Source: Alphaproteobacteria bacterium
GTDB lineage: Bacteria; Pseudomonadota; Alphaproteobacteria; ATCC43930; CGMCC-115725
DNA length: 6,371 nt
Reading direction: 5' to 3'
Assembly: GCA_017353855.1 (NCBI GenBank)
Contig: JAFMSA010000254.1
Span: forward strand, 1-6,371
In this document: positions 5,684-6,371 of the stretch, piece after piece
Position numbering within the stretch: the first letter of the stretch is position 1
Layout: each line of letters opens with the position of its first letter
The notes under the pieces: model-generated
What the model was told of the DNA's origin: nothing
Seen by the model: only the letters and a program-made list of their open reading frames with translations
The model's database searches: none
Position numbers and translations under genes: made by a program

Positions 5684-6371
5684 TTAGCGGAGCAGCGACA
5701 GCTGGTGATCTACGTTATGGGTCGTGAACTCATGATTGATATCAGCGACGTCCAAAGCGACAACAGTCCACCTTCGGGTAAAGTCATTAAGTTTCAACAG
5801 GACGATGAATTTTCCTCTTCCGGCAGCAGCGCACGCGTTATCTGCCCGGCAGAACTCGAAAAATACGGGCGTCCAGCCTGAGCCATAAATCCCCGCCAAA
5901 AAACGGTACGCATGGACGCCGATTACGCGCTCTTCATTTGTGGCAAGGTACGCGACTTTGAATGTGGCTATTCTGATTCTCAATGTAGTGCCAAAATAAT
6001 AACCGTATTGGGTCGCCTTTTCGGTCGGCGTAACCGTAATTTGTCGTCCCAGAATTTGTCCTGCTTGCGATTGCCAATCCGTCGAAGGAAAAATTTCCTG
6101 CAATCCTTTCGGGGTTGATCCGGTCTGGGCAACGATGTTTATTAATCCTAGCTTTTCCCATATTTTATACATAGAATACTGGCTCGACGTAATATTATTC
6201 CCTGGAGGCATCGGAACTGTGTCCGGATACACAACAATATTGCCGAGCAGAAGGGTTTCGTATGACTGTTGATTCAATAGATCGGTGACTACACGAGCAG
6301 CGTCCGCGTCCGTCAATCGAGCCGGCGTGGGCTCCGCAACAGACGGCCGGGAGGGCACTGAGACGGCTATG
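5684..6371 (-). CDS. hypothetical protein, possibly exported, 5' end outside window
   Basis: The frame ends at TAA (5686-5684) and stays open to the right edge, giving 228 visible residues. I do not recognise the family. A GTG at 6358 could be a start, but the frame continues upstream (IAVSV before PSRPSVAEPTP). The Ala/Pro/Ser-rich stretch looks like the region just after a signal peptide, so the true start is probably beyond the edge. Visible features are LTDADAARVVTDLLNQQ, an aromatic middle section (QYGYYFGTTLRIRI), two cysteines in FCRADNAC that could form a disulphide if exported, and the end VDHQLSLLR. No membrane segment is seen in the visible part. Base composition differs from the neighbours: by hand count 24 of 60 bases are G or C at 5941-6000 and 21 of 60 at 6121-6180, against 43 of 60 at 2221-2280 in livG. 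This suggests a transferred or lineage-specific gene. Confidence 0.6.
   Translation of the reverse strand, partial: IAVSVPSRPSVAEPTPARLTDADAARVVTDLLNQQSYETLLLGNIVVYPDTVPMPPGNNITSSQYSMYKIWEKLGLINIVAQTGSTPKGLQEIFPSTDWQSQAGQILGRQITVTPTEKATQYGYYFGTTLRIRIATFKVAYLATNEERVIGVHAYRFLAGIYGSGWTPVFFEFCRADNACAAAGRGKFIVLLKLNDFTRRWTVVALDVADINHEFTTHNVDHQLSLLR

Noticed and set aside
5516..5881. Plus-strand open frame of 121 codons overlapping the end of the low-GC gene
   Set aside because: It lacks host codon bias and recognisable motifs, and about half of it is antisense to the longer minus-strand frame.

Overview
The window looks like chromosomal DNA from a GC-rich alphaproteobacterium. A Bradyrhizobium or Rhodopseudomonas-like member of the Rhizobiales is my best guess, based on high GC, GTG and ATG starts in tightly overlapping genes, and the style of the branched-chain amino acid type ABC transporter. 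This assignment is inference; no rRNA or other marker gene is present.

Bases 1-3516 (+ strand) hold the end of a periplasmic substrate-binding protein gene, then a complete four-gene membrane cassette: two permeases (LivH and LivM types) and two ATPases (LivG and LivF types). The four cassette genes overlap by 4, 8 and 4 bases, so they almost certainly form one translationally coupled operon. The binding-protein gene is separated from livH by about 80 bases that carry a strong 10-bp stem-loop. Such a stem-loop could protect the upstream message and allow excess binding protein over the membrane parts. The true substrate (branched-chain amino acid, other amino acid, aromatic acid or amide) cannot be read from the window.

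Bases 3517-3945 contain no convincing intact gene. They hold a short minus-strand stretch that looks like a coding remnant, and two small stem-loops just past the stop codon of the next gene, where the two transcription units converge.

Bases 3946-5130 (- strand) encode the most interesting protein of the window. It is a 394-residue two-domain fusion: a degenerate CinA C-terminal (PncC/NMN amidohydrolase-like) domain followed by an NMNAT/NadD-like nucleotidylyltransferase domain with clear HxGH and SSTxIR motifs. The pairing points to pyridine-nucleotide metabolism, but the amidase residues appear to be lost.

Bases 5131-5683 hold a possible promoter for the fusion gene and little else that I can support. 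Bases 5684-6371 (- strand) carry the 3' part of an unrecognised gene. It has markedly lower GC than the rest and runs off the window edge, which suggests recent acquisition or a lineage-specific gene.
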